64,000 nt of DNA from Agrostemma githago (GCA_958450325.1 OY288261.1:16109277-16173276), one strand, 5' to 3'. Shown: positions 35,629 to 48,018, counted from the stretch's first letter. Notes: generated by a model from the letters alone, not told the origin. Numbers and translations: made by a program.

Positions 35629-36574
35629 TTTCTATGTTCAAAAAATATATATAACATATTAAAGTTTAATTTCCCTACTTTAATTTATAACTTACTAAAC
35701 GAATATTTAATCACCATTTAACTTAAACTTCATTTCTCTAACTAATACGTCAAAATAAACCCAAATGTCTTATTAATTCAGAATTGACCTTACAAAAATT
35801 TCGTAAACCCAATTTTTTTTTTTTTGGGAAAATGTAAGAATTTTGTATTAAGTAAACCTAATTTCTAATTTGCAAATGTCTTATTAATTATTAATTGACC
35901 TTACAAAAATTAGTCACCGAATTTAATCACAATTTAATCCCAATTTACAAAAATCCTAGCTAATTTATCAATGTAATCCCAATTCAACCAAACAAAACAC
36001 AATAATTCATGCCTTAGGTCACACACAAGCAGCTTAAACAGGTAAAAAAAGGGTCAAATTTTCGGATGCAGATATCAAAATTCCGAAAGCGCCGCTAACA
36101 CCTATTTACAATCCCGATCAGGATAGAAGTGGTTTCGGGAAAATCCGGCATTATTACGACACCTTTTGGTCCGTCTCAAGTCACACAAAACTTCACCCTA
36201 AACCCTATAGGTCATTCTAGCTCAATTCAACCAAATTAATCAAACCCTAGTCAAAATAACGATGGGCAAAAATAATCTAACTAAGCGAATTTGGGATAAA
36301 CTAATCAACCTAATCGAACTTGGCCTAAACTAATCAACCTAATCGAAATTTAGACCTAGACGAAATTAACTAACAAATTATCAATAAATAACGCTAACAA
36401 TGGAGAATACGAACTAATTATAATGAATAGAAACGAAATAAACTAAGAAAACGTACCGAAATTAGGAATAAAGGATGAAAAAAGGGAGAGAATAGGGTCG
36501 GCGAGCGTAGAGGGAGAGTGTAGAGAGAGATTTTTTTTTACGAATGAAGGGGGAGAGGGGGGTGAGCGGGTATT
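35629..36574 (-). promoter_or_regulatory. Upstream region of CACTA-1 transposase gene
   Basis: About 950 bp of AT-rich DNA lies between the transposase ATG and the right subterminal array. It should contain the element promoter and 5' leader. No TATA or splice sites can be assigned with confidence, and no ORF of note is present. Confidence 0.4.
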
Positions 36575-36852
36575 TGACGCCACACTCACCTCGACGGGCG
36601 TCCACTATCGTACGCCACTTTCTCACGCCATTTTGCTGAATATGGCGTCCGACAGTGGACGTCATTTGGGTTAAATGGCGTCCGCCTGCGGACACCATTT
36701 AAGTTCAATTTTGTCCTCCCCAAATCCAGTCGGACGCCAAGTTTAACGTCCGACTGTGGACGCCCGTTTGACTTTTCGGACGCCATGTAGGCGTCCGTAT
36801 GCCCAGGACGCCAAAAAGGTGGACGCTAGGGACAGTTTTTCTTGTAGTGCAT

Positions 36853-37126
36853 CCTGAGGGTATCAGACAGTTTCGTAAGAATGTTCACCCTTCAAATGGC
36901 TCAGTTGGGTGATTGGCTGCCTTACCCGCTCTAGCTGTGTTAGACGGGATCGGGTTCTTACAAGGTCTTCTTCGATGGTGGTTACCCTGGCATTTAGGTC
37001 ATCTAGGGCGGTATTGATTTTTGAGAAGATATTGTTAATGGAGCAAGACAGCATAAGCATACTCCCCTGGATATCCCCCTTCTTGACGGCGCGGGGCTTG
37101 TTGTGGTTTGGTGAGGTCTCGCTCAT
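36853..37126 (-). pseudogene. RT-C gag N-terminal piece
   Basis: ATG at 37126 opens a frame with a coiled-coil-like region (INTALDDLNARVTTIEEDLV, then RSRLTQLERV) comparable in position and character to the gag N-termini of RT-B and RT-D. A TGA follows HSYETV shortly before the CACTA-1 insertion. Read across CACTA-1, this end joins directly to the nucleocapsid piece at 29658, so the gag core was lost before CACTA-1 arrived. Confidence 0.7.
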
Positions 37127-38617
37127 AGGGTCCCTGATCGGAAGAAATGACGGGTGTTAGAACTCGCCTAATCTCGGTTTTGCGTACATGCAAGAGAGGG
37201 AGTCAACTAGACATGGCCCGGGGTGACAGGTCGTCAAAGACTCTTGGATCGGAATACTCGAACGTTGACCTGGACGAGGTAACGACCCTGGCTTGGACTT
37301 GACGATGAGACTCAAGCTGCACGAGGGTGTGTCCGAAAATGGGGCGACCATGTTTGACTCGGGTTAGACTCTCCTAAGACAAATGTGTAGGGTGCGATTC
37401 TCGGGGTGACTGTGATTAATCGTTCCGTCGGGGAATAGCCCCCAAGTGAGACTAAGGACTCAGATGGTGTGGCATCTAAGTGACTCAAAGGTGGGGTACG
37501 TGAGACACGTGTAAGACATGACCCTTAGAGCAACCGTGATTGATCGCTTTGCTAGAAGGTAGCCTCTAAGCGGGATCAAAGACTTTGTTAAGACTCGAGT
37601 GTCGGACGAGTGACCCTTAGACGTAAGGGTCATGAACCTTTTGTTATAGGGCTATGCCTTGTAAAAGGTTGAATCGGAAGAGACTCCTAGACGGGCGACT
37701 CGTGAAAGATGGGCCTTCTTTAGGATCCAGCTGTGTGGGCTGGGCCCTGTTTGAAAGGAGGTTTACGTGAGACATTCCCCAGACTTTGGACTCGATTGTG
37801 TAGACGGGCCAACCTTCGTAGGAGTATGTCCTACGTAGGTGGGCTTTGACTTAGTCAAATAAGGCGGACTAGGATAGGGAGGAAACTCGTGATATAAGAT
37901 CTACGGAGTTTCGACGCTAGAGACTTTGACGACTTAAGACACGACCCGACACTGCTAAATACGGGAAGTCCTAAGAAGAGGAAGGTTTCGAAATATGATT
38001 TTTGAAAACCCGAAAAATTCGGGAGGGAAACCCGGCCTTTTTCGAGAAAACGGAAAAGGTGGGCCGGGTGACGGGTTTGAAAAGTTTCGAAAATATTTCC
38101 GAGTTTTAAAATGAGCATAATACCGGCTAAAAAATAGGCTATTTTGAGTAAAATCGTGGATCCTAAATTCGGTATATGTCCCGGGTTTTGAAATTGGATA
38201 TTTTGAAAAGGATGCTATTTTGAAAAAGATGGGTTTTTGAAAGACGACTTGTAAATCAGGTAGCACGTAGTCATGGAAGCAGTATAACGACGCCATGTAT
38301 GCTCTTATTCTAAGTCTCGGTCAGTCTGTAAGGGTCTATACCAGTGTACACAGCCTATCGAGAATCGGGGCGGACTTCCTAAGTCGAGTTGAGCTTAGAA
38401 CATGCCGTAAAACGCATACGAATCGGCTAATGGACACCTTTGACATATCCAATTTGGACTACATCGATAGTATAGTGGGACGTCGGTCACCAGTACCGAC
38501 CTGGGAAAATATGGGGTTATGCATGAACCGTAAAACTAAAACGCGTATTGGACTAGTCAAACAATTTCTATTCGAGTCTCACCCTGAGGATGTCGATGGT
38601 AAGTCACGCATCAGTTA
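37127..38617 (-). other. 5' leader of RT-C
   Basis: Noncoding, closely matching 15611-16997 (RT-B) and 62440-63457 (RT-D). No shared ORF. Confidence 0.7.
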
Positions 38618-38636
38618 ATCCCCAGCGGAGTCGCCA
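38618..38636 (-). other. Primer binding site of RT-C, tRNA-Arg type
   Basis: Minus TGGCGACTCCGCTGGGGAT, 3 nt from the 5' LTR, identical to the sites at 16998 and 63458. Confidence 0.88.
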
Positions 38637-38639
38637 AAT

Positions 38640-39608
38640 TGTGGACATGACATAGGTCCACCCCGACGCGGCCACGCGCGGGTTTGGGGAGGCGAATGAA
38701 TCTCCATATGAGAATTGATCGAATTGAAATTTAAATCGAAGTGGAGTCGCCACCGAACTTTGTGGGAGTTCGGGCCCGTTAGAACCCTCTCTATGTCGTA
38801 GTGGGCCTTGTACAGTGTCGGGTAGGAGGCCGGTTTCGTCGGGCTAGAGCGGCGGGATCTCCGGTTCTACTATCGGTTTTTCGATGCTAAGTGTACGAAT
38901 CGTAGATGTGTAAAAAAAACTTGATGATTTTTCTGAATCTTAGATGTGAATGTATAAGAAAGTTGTTGTAAAAAAAAGTGTCGTTAATTGAGTTGTGCAA
39001 GGGGCCTATTTATAGGAATATTCCCGACCTTGGCTAGGTGAAGTGCTTAGGATGAGAACTACCGCTTAGGATAGGAAACGTAAGAGGCTGAGATGAACGA
39101 GAATTCCGCTTACTTGGTGAGGAAGCAAGGATTCTCGGCTGAAAAGGGGCTGCTCGGCCAAGTATTTCATGCTCGGTCGAGTGTCTGATTCGGTATTCGG
39201 ATAGAATTCCTACTTGAGATCGAATTCTATCCTTAAACGGATTTGTTTAATATTTTGTGTAGCTGATTTTTTGTAGCGTTGGAGTCCAAACCGGACGTGT
39301 GAGGTGTCACGGCTGGTCCGTGTGTCTCGGGAATATCTCTGACCGGGTTTTGACTCGGTCGCTAAAAGACGGTTTTGTCCCTAGTGCCGGTTTCGACCCA
39401 AATTAGTCTTATTTGACTCGAAACGACCCACTGGGCCTGATTTTGAGGTTGGTTTTGTGAGATATGTACTCCGTAAAAAGCCCAAGCCAAATGCCAATGA
39501 TTTTGAGCCCGTTTACGAGTATATTAAAGCACGTTTGCGTCCGATCATCATCGGGTGTTTGTCGGAAACTGCTATAGACACCTGGCGGTCAAAATGTGGG
39601 TGTCTACA
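38640..39608 (-). repeat. 5' LTR of RT-C
   Basis: 969 bp, TGTGGACATGAC to GGTGTCTACA, flanked on the right by the target copy ATAAC. A TATA box (minus CTATAAATAG) is at 39006-39015. Confidence 0.94.
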
Positions 39609-39613
39609 ATAAC

Positions 39614-40018
39614 ATAAGATTACAAGAGGGGGGTATATATAGGGTTACAATGAATAAGGAGAAGAAAAGAAGAGGCGCGGGCTACAGCGGGTCCATCCCG
39701 GTCGGGATGGTGGTGGTCCCGACCGGGATCATGCATAACACCGGGCTGTGTTATGCATAACAGCAGGCGGTGTTATTGCTCTTCCCGGTCGGGAAGGGTG
39801 ATGATCCCGACCGGGATGGCCCATCAGAACACGCTTCTTTCTTCCAAATGTGTCGGAAACGAGTTGGAATCGTTCCCTTTCTCCAAAATTGATCTTAGGA
39901 ACCTAAAACAAGCTAGAAGAAGCATAAGTAGCCCAGAAAACCGCTCCAAAGAGCGATTCCACAAGAGAAACCGGGACCAAACACAACAAATAGGCACTAC
40001 AAACTACACTTATCAACT
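39614..40018 (-). repeat. Athila-like 3' LTR, proximal part
   Basis: It continues the LTR from 25881 after the RT-C insertion and ends CACTTATCA. Compared with 49001-49633 it lacks two internal segments (about 20 bp with one dyad, and about 205 bp). A TATA-like element (minus CTATATATA) is at 39634-39642. It contains five TCCCGGTCGGGA-type dyads between 39693 and 39819. Confidence 0.88.
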
Positions 40019-40033
40019 CCCCCACACTTAACC
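40019..40033 (-). other. Polypurine tract of Athila-like element
   Basis: Minus AAGTGTGGGGGAGT directly abuts the LTR start TGATAAGTGTAG, which fixes the LTR boundary and orientation. Confidence 0.8.
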
Positions 40034-43000
40034 CTTACTCGCCTTCGAGTAAGCACAAACTAAACTAACTACTAAACTAGCCGAGCGGGTATTAGCGCAC
40101 CCTACGCCCTTTCAACTCACGCGAACACACTTAGAGGAAAAGTGCACTCAGTAAGGCAAGTAAGGTCTTGCGACAAAACTGTGGATGCAACCGGACACGA
40201 AAACACACAAACAAACAAACATACAAACAAACAAACAATCGGTTGCACCAAAAAGAAGCAAATACCGCTTCCCTCCACAAAGCGGTGAAGAAACACCGGT
40301 TAAGGACTCAAGGCAAGTGACAACGTTTCCAAGCTAATGACACAAATCGATATGGACAAAACCCTAATAGTATGACAACAAAGCAATAAAAACGTTGGTA
40401 ACTTACCTAGGTTCCTCCTAACCTTCTAAGAACGTACTACGGGACGATAGGCGGGATGGAAAAAGGATGAACCACGGAGTTAGTCGACACTGTAGGTAAG
40501 TGAGACTCTGCCCCCTTTAGCGATAAGCCAAGAGGGTCGTCCCATGTCCAAAATCGCCTAACTAGTCCAAGTAAAAAGGTGGATAAGGTTGCAAAGCGAG
40601 GGAAGACCGACTATTTACCGCTATCATCCTTCCTAGGGACTCGGTTTTTTGGTAGGCTCTTCACGGTAATAGTCGGCAAAAGACTTATTTTCAGGGGTGC
40701 GATTTTTTTTTTTGTGAGATGATTTTCTTTGGCATTTTTCTTTTTCATTTGGCTTTTGAGTTGTTATGCCACTTCTTTTTCTTCTTTTGTATTTTGTTTT
40801 TGACTTGTTGTGCCTTTTCTTTTTCTTCATTATTTTCTTTCTTTTCTTTCTTTAATTTTCTCTTTTTCTTTCTTTTGACTTGGCTTGCCTTTTGGATGAT
40901 TTCGTTTTGTTGGCATTTTTTGAAACCAAGTGAGAATTTCAACAATTTGCAACTTATTTGTGGAGATGTGTAGGAGGTAGGGAAATGGGTAAGTCGGGGG
41001 TCGCGATTTACCTTCAAACCCACAAAAAGGTGGAAAACTTGGACTAATCAAACAATTTCGACCACGGTCACCTAAGGAACGAGACTCGGCAACCAAGGCC
41101 TTTTCACACCGTGGGTGGTCATAGTGGTCAAAATGCAAATCCCGTAGTAAATCCCTAGTAGACTAGGTGGACTCAAGGTAAAGGAACAACGAAACTATTG
41201 ATTTAGGGTCATTCTACTAGACTAAAGTCCAAGACTCGACTCATATCACTAGAAAGGGAAAGTAAACACTTGCGCACTAGCCTCAAAACCGGGTTTTCGA
41301 AAACCTTTTATTACACACTAGACACAACTAAACAAGACAAAAAAAAAAGACACGACAAAAACAAAAGGAAAAGAGTCAAACAAAACAACACAACACAAAA
41401 CAAACAAACAAGCAAACACACAAAATAAACAATCACCACCCCGAAACTTCCAAACGAGCAACCACATCAACCACAAATTTCAAAAAGCTCCGCCCGAGCA
41501 CACACCATCATAACGCATCATCCAAACTCCACAAAAGGAAAAAGGAGGAAGAAATGAAGGGATATTACCGGATGTCTTGAGCTTTTCGAAACTTGACGGC
41601 GATCGCGGAACCTACAAGGAAATGGGGAGGCAAAACACACAACAAAACAAATATACGACACAACGACACAAAAGGAAAAGACACAAAGGAAAAATCTTTT
41701 CGATTTTTATGAATTTTTTCAAATTTTTAGGGATTTTAAAGATTTTTTCAAAAAAATGACGAAAATAAAACTAAACTAGACTACGATATCGCTCACTCCC
41801 CTACACTTAAACCGAGCAATGTCCTCATGCTCGATCGGTAGTGTATGGAGACACTAAAAAAAAGAGAAAAAGGTAAAATAAAACTAAAAATCAAAAATGA
41901 AAGTGAAGAAGGGGTAGAATGTGTCCGGCCGGGGTGTAATTAAGTCACCATTGGCCGAGACGAGAAAAGATATGGATGGGGGAAGAAATAAAAAGAAGGA
42001 AATAAAAGAAAATGGGAGGGGAGGACTAGGTGTAATCAAGTCACCTAGCCCGGATTCCGAATAAATCCGACCAAAAAGTGAAAAATAAAGAAAAAGTGAA
42101 AAATTTGCAAATTTGGATTTTTGAAATGACTCTCGATGTAGTCACGTCATCGAGAGTCGGGAGAAATGACCACCAAGGCCCTGAGGGCCACCATGACTCA
42201 AAAATGATAAGGGGAAGGGAACAAACAAAGGGAGACAAGCAATAAAAGACGGAAAAGAAAGAATAGTTGTCGTACCAATCGGTTAGCAACTCAATACTCC
42301 ATCGTCTCAATATTCTATATCGGCACATAGCTAGTCTTCGTCATTGTTATTCTTCTTCATTCTCAATATGGTCGCATGGTTGAAGTACTAGGCTCGCAAT
42401 GGTATAATGAGGGTAGGATTTGATGTGAAACTCGGTGTATAGTGAAGAGAAGATGAGATGGATGTATGTATATGAAGTGTAGGGGTCATATGATAGGTGC
42501 AAGGATAGGTAGGGAGGTTGGGAGGGAGTACAATGTGGTTGGGTGGGCTCGAAGAGGCAAAAGGGGGAGCTGGGTACCATCCCGGTCGGGACGGTTCCTT
42601 CCCGGCCGGGACGGACTTGATCCCGGTCGGGATGGCACATCAGTGAACCCACTTTTCAGCACACTCATCCCGATCGGGATGACATCCTTCCCGGTCGGGA
42701 TGCTTCCTTCCCGGTCTGGAAGAGTCTTCTAACCCTCCATAATGTTGATAGTTTCACCCACAAGGCCACCAATACATCGAGACCTAGGATCTCATCCCCA
42801 AAAGCTTGTCAAAAGCTTCAAAAACTAACTCCCATGCCCAAATCCAAGCTTCTATCATCAACTACTCTCTCAAGACTTCATCTTCACTATAACCTATCAA
42901 ATGAACTCAATAAACACCATCAAAATCCCTCCCTCACATCACTTAAGAAAATTCCAAATTACAAGAATTCCACAAAAACTAACAAATCCTAGAAACCAAA

Positions 43001-43055
43001 CTATCCAAACAAACATAAACAAATACACAAGCTCAAAAGAAAAGGAAAAAGATAT
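40034..43055 (-). other. Noncoding 3' region of Athila-like element
   Basis: It has A-rich (ACAA)n-like stretches near 40200-40240 and 41340-41420, a pyrimidine-rich tract at 40705-40880, and a dyad cluster at 42577-42723. From 41045 on it matches 1-1900 of the left copy. The frames here are low complexity, and I support no gene. Confidence 0.6.
42577..42723. repeat. TCCCGGTCGGGA dyad cluster
   Basis: Six copies in 147 bp, including one with centre AT (perfect palindrome) and two with a single arm mismatch, at the place corresponding to 1487-1666. Confidence 0.85.
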
Positions 43056-44337
43056 TTACACTAAGATACTCTCACCATCTATGCCTCCATAGCCATCAAG
43101 AGCTCGAAGGAGTAAGTCAAATGCCCTAGCAACATCTTCATTAACGCTCATGTGGCCTATCCTAGCCATCAACAAGAGTTTCCAAGTTGGAGTCGAGAAG
43201 CAATCATCTAACACATTGCGCTCGGGGTTCTTGTGATCTTCCGGGTCTTCCGAACCATGATAGCAACGACTCTTATGACCATCCGGTATGTATAGTGGTC
43301 TAGAGTCAAGCTTGGCATTATGAGTTGGGAGATCACACCCTAAGGGGGTTGCTTCTTCTATGGGGTCGAGAGTGGAACTCTTTTCCACCGCCCGACAAGG
43401 ATCCTCTTCATCAACCGTCTCACAAGACAAGGGACTCGAAATCAAGTGCAATAAATGAGGTGAAGGCATCAAGTTTTCTTCATTGGAGGCTTTAGGCTCC
43501 TCCAATTTCCCATTCAAGGCAAGTTCTAAGGCATCTACCTCTTTCTCCCAAGTATTACGTTCCTTTTCACTCACCTTGTCAATATGGCCTATAGGAGGTA
43601 TGTCTTCACTTGGCTTTGGATTGTCAAGATCCGGTTCATCATGAAGAAAATCATACAAATCCAATTTAATAGCCAATACATTGGCTCCCCAAGAGTTACC
43701 TTGAGAATCATGTTCAATTCCCTCCTCATTGTTGACCCTTGAAGCTTCAACTTCCTCTATTCTTCCCATATCTTCACCATCCAAGCAACACTCAACAATG
43801 ATCTCTTGATTGACCCTCTCTTCTTCATTCGTAGCTTCATGATCGAGTTGACTTTCTTGTGGAGACACCCGACCTTCTTGCCCAAATGAACCTTCCTCAA
43901 CAAGTTGTGGAGCTCGAGTGGCCAACATCGTAAAACGAGCCATGAGAGCATTGATTCGAGCATCTTGCACCTCTATTTGGGCCTTGAGCTCCTCTTTGTC
44001 CCTTTGCATTTAGATCATCATCTCTTGTTGACTCTTTTGCAATTGAATCATCATCTCTTGTTGACTCTTTTGCATTTGAATCATCATTTGACAAATCTCA
44101 AAGTTGGGAATTTTTGGTTGTGGGTTGTGTGAGGGTATTTGGTAGTTTTTAGGATGTTGGAATGATCCTTGACAACTTTCATGGTAGTCGTATGAAGGGG
44201 GTTCATAAGATTGTTGATGAGATTTGTATGGTTGGTAAAGTTGTGGGTTTTGGCAATTTGCCCCATGGTTGTCCCATGATGATTGATGGTAACTTGGATG
44301 CCACATTGTCGTAACATTGACTTGATACAATGAATGT
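43056..44337 (-). pseudogene. Athila-like chimeric ORF (gag-like start, env-like end)
   Basis: Read on the minus strand, the frame enters from beyond the solo LTR (the codons line up across the insertion) and continues through a Gln/Pro/Tyr/His-rich stretch (SHQQSYEPPSYDYHESCQ) and a doubled 12-residue unit QKSQQEMMIQ(L/M). It reaches a TAA at 44010-44012, and the same frame goes on at once from 44009 to 43056. The second part has a coiled-coil-like start (KEELKAQIEVQDARINALMA), is strongly acidic, and ends AFDLLLRALDG like the env-like pseudogene at 1958. Athila gag C-termini often have such Gln-rich coiled regions. My reading is that internal deletion joined a gag part to an env-like C-terminus. 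Function unknown. Confidence 0.55.
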
Positions 44338-47300
44338 TGTAACACCCGCTATTTTTCTTATCACTTTTATTCTTTCCGTTAGGACTCCGTCTTAACTCCG
44401 TCACTTTTCGGCCTCATATTTCATCACTTTACTAAGCTCTATTTTAATTTTCGAGTTTAATAATTTTATTTTTTTTATTTTAAAGATTTTAATTCTTTTA
44501 AATCCATTTATGTGGTTCTTCGTAAACTAATTAATTTTCCGCAAGGAATTCTATTTCTATTCGAATTGACGTTTTAAACTCGGATTTAAGTTATTCCTTT
44601 TCCTAAAAATGTTTGAATACGTTTATATAATATTTTCAACTAGTAAATAATTTTTATTTACAAGTATTTAGTCGTTAATAATTTTATTACGAAGCTTCGC
44701 GAATAATTATCTTCTTACGCGAGGTTTACTCGAATTACCTTGAAATGCCTTTAACTATTTTACGATTACACTTTTTATCAACTTATAAATCATTTGAGAC
44801 ATTTTCCTCATATTTTGGACCCACAAAGCTTCTTGTCGCAATTTAACTACGATTTACTAACACGTTTCATTTTATCACTTTAAACCGTAAACATAGGATT
44901 CTTTTCTTTCATTAAATTGAGGCTTTAGTACTCAAGCTCTTCCTACTCCCTCTCTTTTACTCTTGGCCGACCAACTTTGAGTCTAGATGCACTTTGGATT
45001 CCTCATTTTGGAGGCTTTAATTTCATTCTTACTCTTTAAAGTGTAGTAACCTCCATTTCCTCCTTTACTCTACATTCATTTTTGCATTAACAAAAAATTA
45101 CTACAACATCTTCCTCATCATCATTTGGCCGTGTCACTCCTCATCTCCTCTTGTCTGATTTTTGTTCAATTCGAGTCCTAATCGTCTAATTTTTAGCGTC
45201 GAATTAATCCTCTTTCCAATTCCTTCGTTAAGGTAATAATCGATGTCGTTTTCGATCATTATTTACCTTGATTTTTAGCTTTTCTCATGGTATTTTTTTC
45301 TGCCATGATTTTCGTGTTTGATAGGATTTGTGGACGATCCCGAGGTCGACGAGTATATAATCGATTCAGACTTGGAGTAGAGGTAACGTCGATGTTACTT
45401 GGTATTTCATGATTTTAATTGTGAATTTGCATGTATATATTTTTATGTTTTATTTTGACAATATATGTATGTGACCAAATCTGGAAAATTTTTAAAAGTT
45501 GAAAATTTGCATGTTTCGGAATTTTTATCGCTTTTACGAGATTAACGTTTAAATTGTTATATTAATTTGTAAAATCATAATATTCGGCCTAAACATGTAA
45601 TATATGTTTATATTCTGTAAAATTGATATTTTGATGATTTATAATAATTTAGGATTTTTCTGATATTTTAAATATCGATTATTGAATTATTACCGTTTAC
45701 GGACAAAAACGATTAAAAGCGATTTTTAGTTCTAGTACCTAAATATTTTATTTTAATCTGATTTTTGGTGTGGTGAAACTTTGTGGTGAAATAGAAGTTT
45801 TTGATTTTTTTCATAATTTTTCGGAATTTTTAAGTGGATGAATTAATTAATCACTTTAAATTGTCGTTTATCGTTAAAACCGTATTTATTGTTTAAATTC
45901 TCGAATTCTGGTCTTTGGTTTAAATCTGGAAAAAAATGCGTTTATGATGATTTCATATAACAATGTATTTTTATGATTTTTAGTGCCTTAATAAAATGTT
46001 AGGAACGATAAGTTTATTAATGAAATCGTTAATTGTGAAAACGGGTTTAAATGACGGTTTTGTTGGAATTTGTTGAATCTGGAAAATTTATATTCTGGAA
46101 AATCAGGATTTTAGAGTGTAATAATAATTTTTGGATATTAACACTTAAATCGTTTTGTAATTACTATTTTTATTAATCGTTATTGTCGAGATTAGACGAT
46201 TAACCGGAAAACGCTTTAAAAACCGAGTTTTGGGATTCTGGAAAATTTTATTTTCTGGACAGAATGTTCGTAATTATGTTTTAACTATTTTACGTAATTT
46301 TTGTACTATTTATTAGAGTATTTAATTAATAATTATTTATTTTCGGACAAATTGTGCTTTATCGTTAAAATTCTTCGTCTTACCTAAAAGAATTATTTTT
46401 TTTCCAGCAATCTTGGAAATATTTAAACCTTAAACTTTAAGAGTTAAATCATATCTTAACATATTCTAAATATATTCAATGGTTTAATTAAATAAAAGAC
46501 GTTAAAAGATTTAATTGGACATTTGCCGTAAAATCCTATTTGTAATCGTATTGTCGTAACTAATAATAATTAGGGAATTTTAGCTTTGAAAATTTTGAAA
46601 ACACCCTGATTAGTATTATTGAAATGTTTAAGACATTTGTAATCATTTTGTAAACACTTATAAGATATTTTAATAATTTCATAAACCTAAAAGATCTCAC
46701 TTTGATAATTAATATCGTTAAGGCCGGAATTACTAGCTTTATAAATCTATATCGTTTACTAAAAATGTTGTATTAGTTTAAACTAATATTTTGCTATTTT
46801 GATATGATGCTATTTTTAGTAAGTTTCTAAAAATAGGAGTTTCCTAGAATAGAAAGTTTCCTCTTTTGGAAAGTGATTCTTTTTCCTTTTGTTCTCTTAT
46901 TGTTTATATTATTGAATACATCTTTTAAATATCGATAATGGCTGGTTTTGGAGTTGTGGAATAAGGAAAAGTGTGGGTTTAGAGTAATATAGTCTGGGCT
47001 GTACGTTTTGCCATCAACTATAAAGCTGGTGTGTCTATGTTGCGACACATTGGTCGTTGAACTGAGCATGGTTTGTGTTCAGGAGGGTGTATGTTTACCT
47101 TAAACTTAGATATCGCATCGTGTAAGTCGCGTTGAGTTGAAATGGATATGGTTTGTATCCAGGAGGGGTGTGCACTACTTAAGTCAGGACCTCGCTGCAC
47201 GCATTCCTGTTATAGTTGAGTTGCCTAGTTAGAGACCAAAGTCTGATTTGTTTTGACTAAGTTCTTGAAACTAGATTTTAGTATTGTCCTAGTGAAAGTC

Positions 47301-47832
47301 TAGATTCTACATTAATCCTATCCATAACGCCATTTTGATTATTTTATTTATTATCGATATAAATTGGTTTGCAGGTTGGCAAATATTTTTATGTTTCTTC
47401 GGTAACCGATTTTAATATTTTGATTTTGTGCTGAAAACTTATTTTAATATGATGTTTTATTGTTTTCCATTTTTATTATTTTTTCTATATTAGTAAGTAC
47501 AGTTTTAAAATCCTGTTATACGGCTGGGAGAACGTTGACGTTGCTCCCCACTGATTGTGGCTGTTATGTTTTAACATGGCAGGTATACGTGTTTGTTTCC
47601 GGTGGGTGCGGGCTAACGAGCAGTCTTGGATCCTGCTTGATTTTTTTTAATAATTATGTCTTACGGATTGTTTAACCTTTTTACGGATTGTTTTAAATTT
47701 TAGCCATTTTTATGTATGGCATACGTTTGACTTTACCAATTTAATTTACGAAGACATAGTTACAGTGTGTTTTAATCCCGACTCTACAGTGTTTCCGCCA
47801 CTGTATCGCGTTAGAATTTCTAGGGGATTACA
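44338..47832 (+). mobile_element. Solo LTR of a Tekay-like chromovirus
   Basis: 3495 bp from TGTAACACCC to GGGGATTACA, with TG..CA ends and no coding sequence. Flanks are AATGT (44333-44337) and AATGC (47833-47837), a 5-bp target duplication with one mismatch. The start and the 3-4 kb size are typical of Tekay/Del-type LTRs. No primer site or polypurine tract adjoins it, as expected after recombination between two LTRs. It interrupts the Athila-like ORF in frame-compatible fashion. Confidence 0.82.
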
Positions 47833-47997
47833 AATGCACTAGAAGCACTTGAGCAAACGTTAGTAGCCTAGTGCTTTTGAGGCACTAGGAGGAGAGAATA
47901 GCACACAAGAAGTAGTACGGAGATACACAAGGAGAAGAAAACACAAAAATCAAGAACAAAGCCTAAAACTAAGCACACAAAAGTCTAAACTACGTCG
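47833..47997 (-). other. Leader and ORF start region of Athila-like element
   Basis: The short stretch between primer site and solo LTR includes the upstream codons of the interrupted ORF (minus frame ending ..FAQVLLVH at the insertion). An in-frame TAG lies about 60 nt upstream of the insertion, so no longer gag start is visible. Confidence 0.5.
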
Positions 47998-48015
47998 TCC
48001 CCGGCAATGGCGCCA
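47998..48015 (-). other. Primer binding site, tRNA-Asp type
   Basis: Minus TGGCGCCATTGCCGGGGA lies 3 nt from the LTR end. From memory it matches the 3' end of plant tRNA-Asp with one mismatch and is the usual Athila primer site. Confidence 0.82.
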
Positions 48016-48018
48016 ATT

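Larger units (their letters stand above)
29662..36849 (-). mobile_element. CACTA-1: near-autonomous En/Spm-type transposon
   Basis: TIRs CACTACAAGAATAACTGTCC (29662-29681) and, inverted, CACTACAAGAAAAACTGTCC (36830-36849) match at 19 of 20 bases and are flanked by the 3-bp duplication CAT (29659-29661, 36850-36852). Both ends have subterminal arrays of GGCGTCC..GGACGCC motifs (about 29680-30020 and 36575-36825). Two minus-strand genes lie inside: a TNP2-type transposase (32051-35628) and a Transposase_24-type gene (30266-31902). At 7188 bp this is the usual layout of an autonomous plant CACTA element, but one stop codon breaks the transposase. Confidence 0.96.
25882..39608 (-). mobile_element. 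RT-C: non-autonomous Retand-like element with target duplication
   Basis: Complete insertion with LTRs 25882-26826 and 38640-39608 and the 5-bp direct repeat ATAAC on both sides (25877-25881, 39609-39613). It has a primer site, leader, N- and C-terminal gag pieces and a long 3' noncoding region with a tandem array. The gag core and all of pol are absent. CACTA-1 sits inside gag, so without it the element is about 6.5 kb. Its terminal LTR and noncoding sequences match RT-A, RT-B and RT-D, so it could be moved by their proteins. Confidence 0.92.

Noticed and set aside
40633..41138. Lys-rich and Phe-rich ORFs
   Set aside because: Low-complexity pyrimidine tract read in both directions, with no support in the related copy at 1-700.
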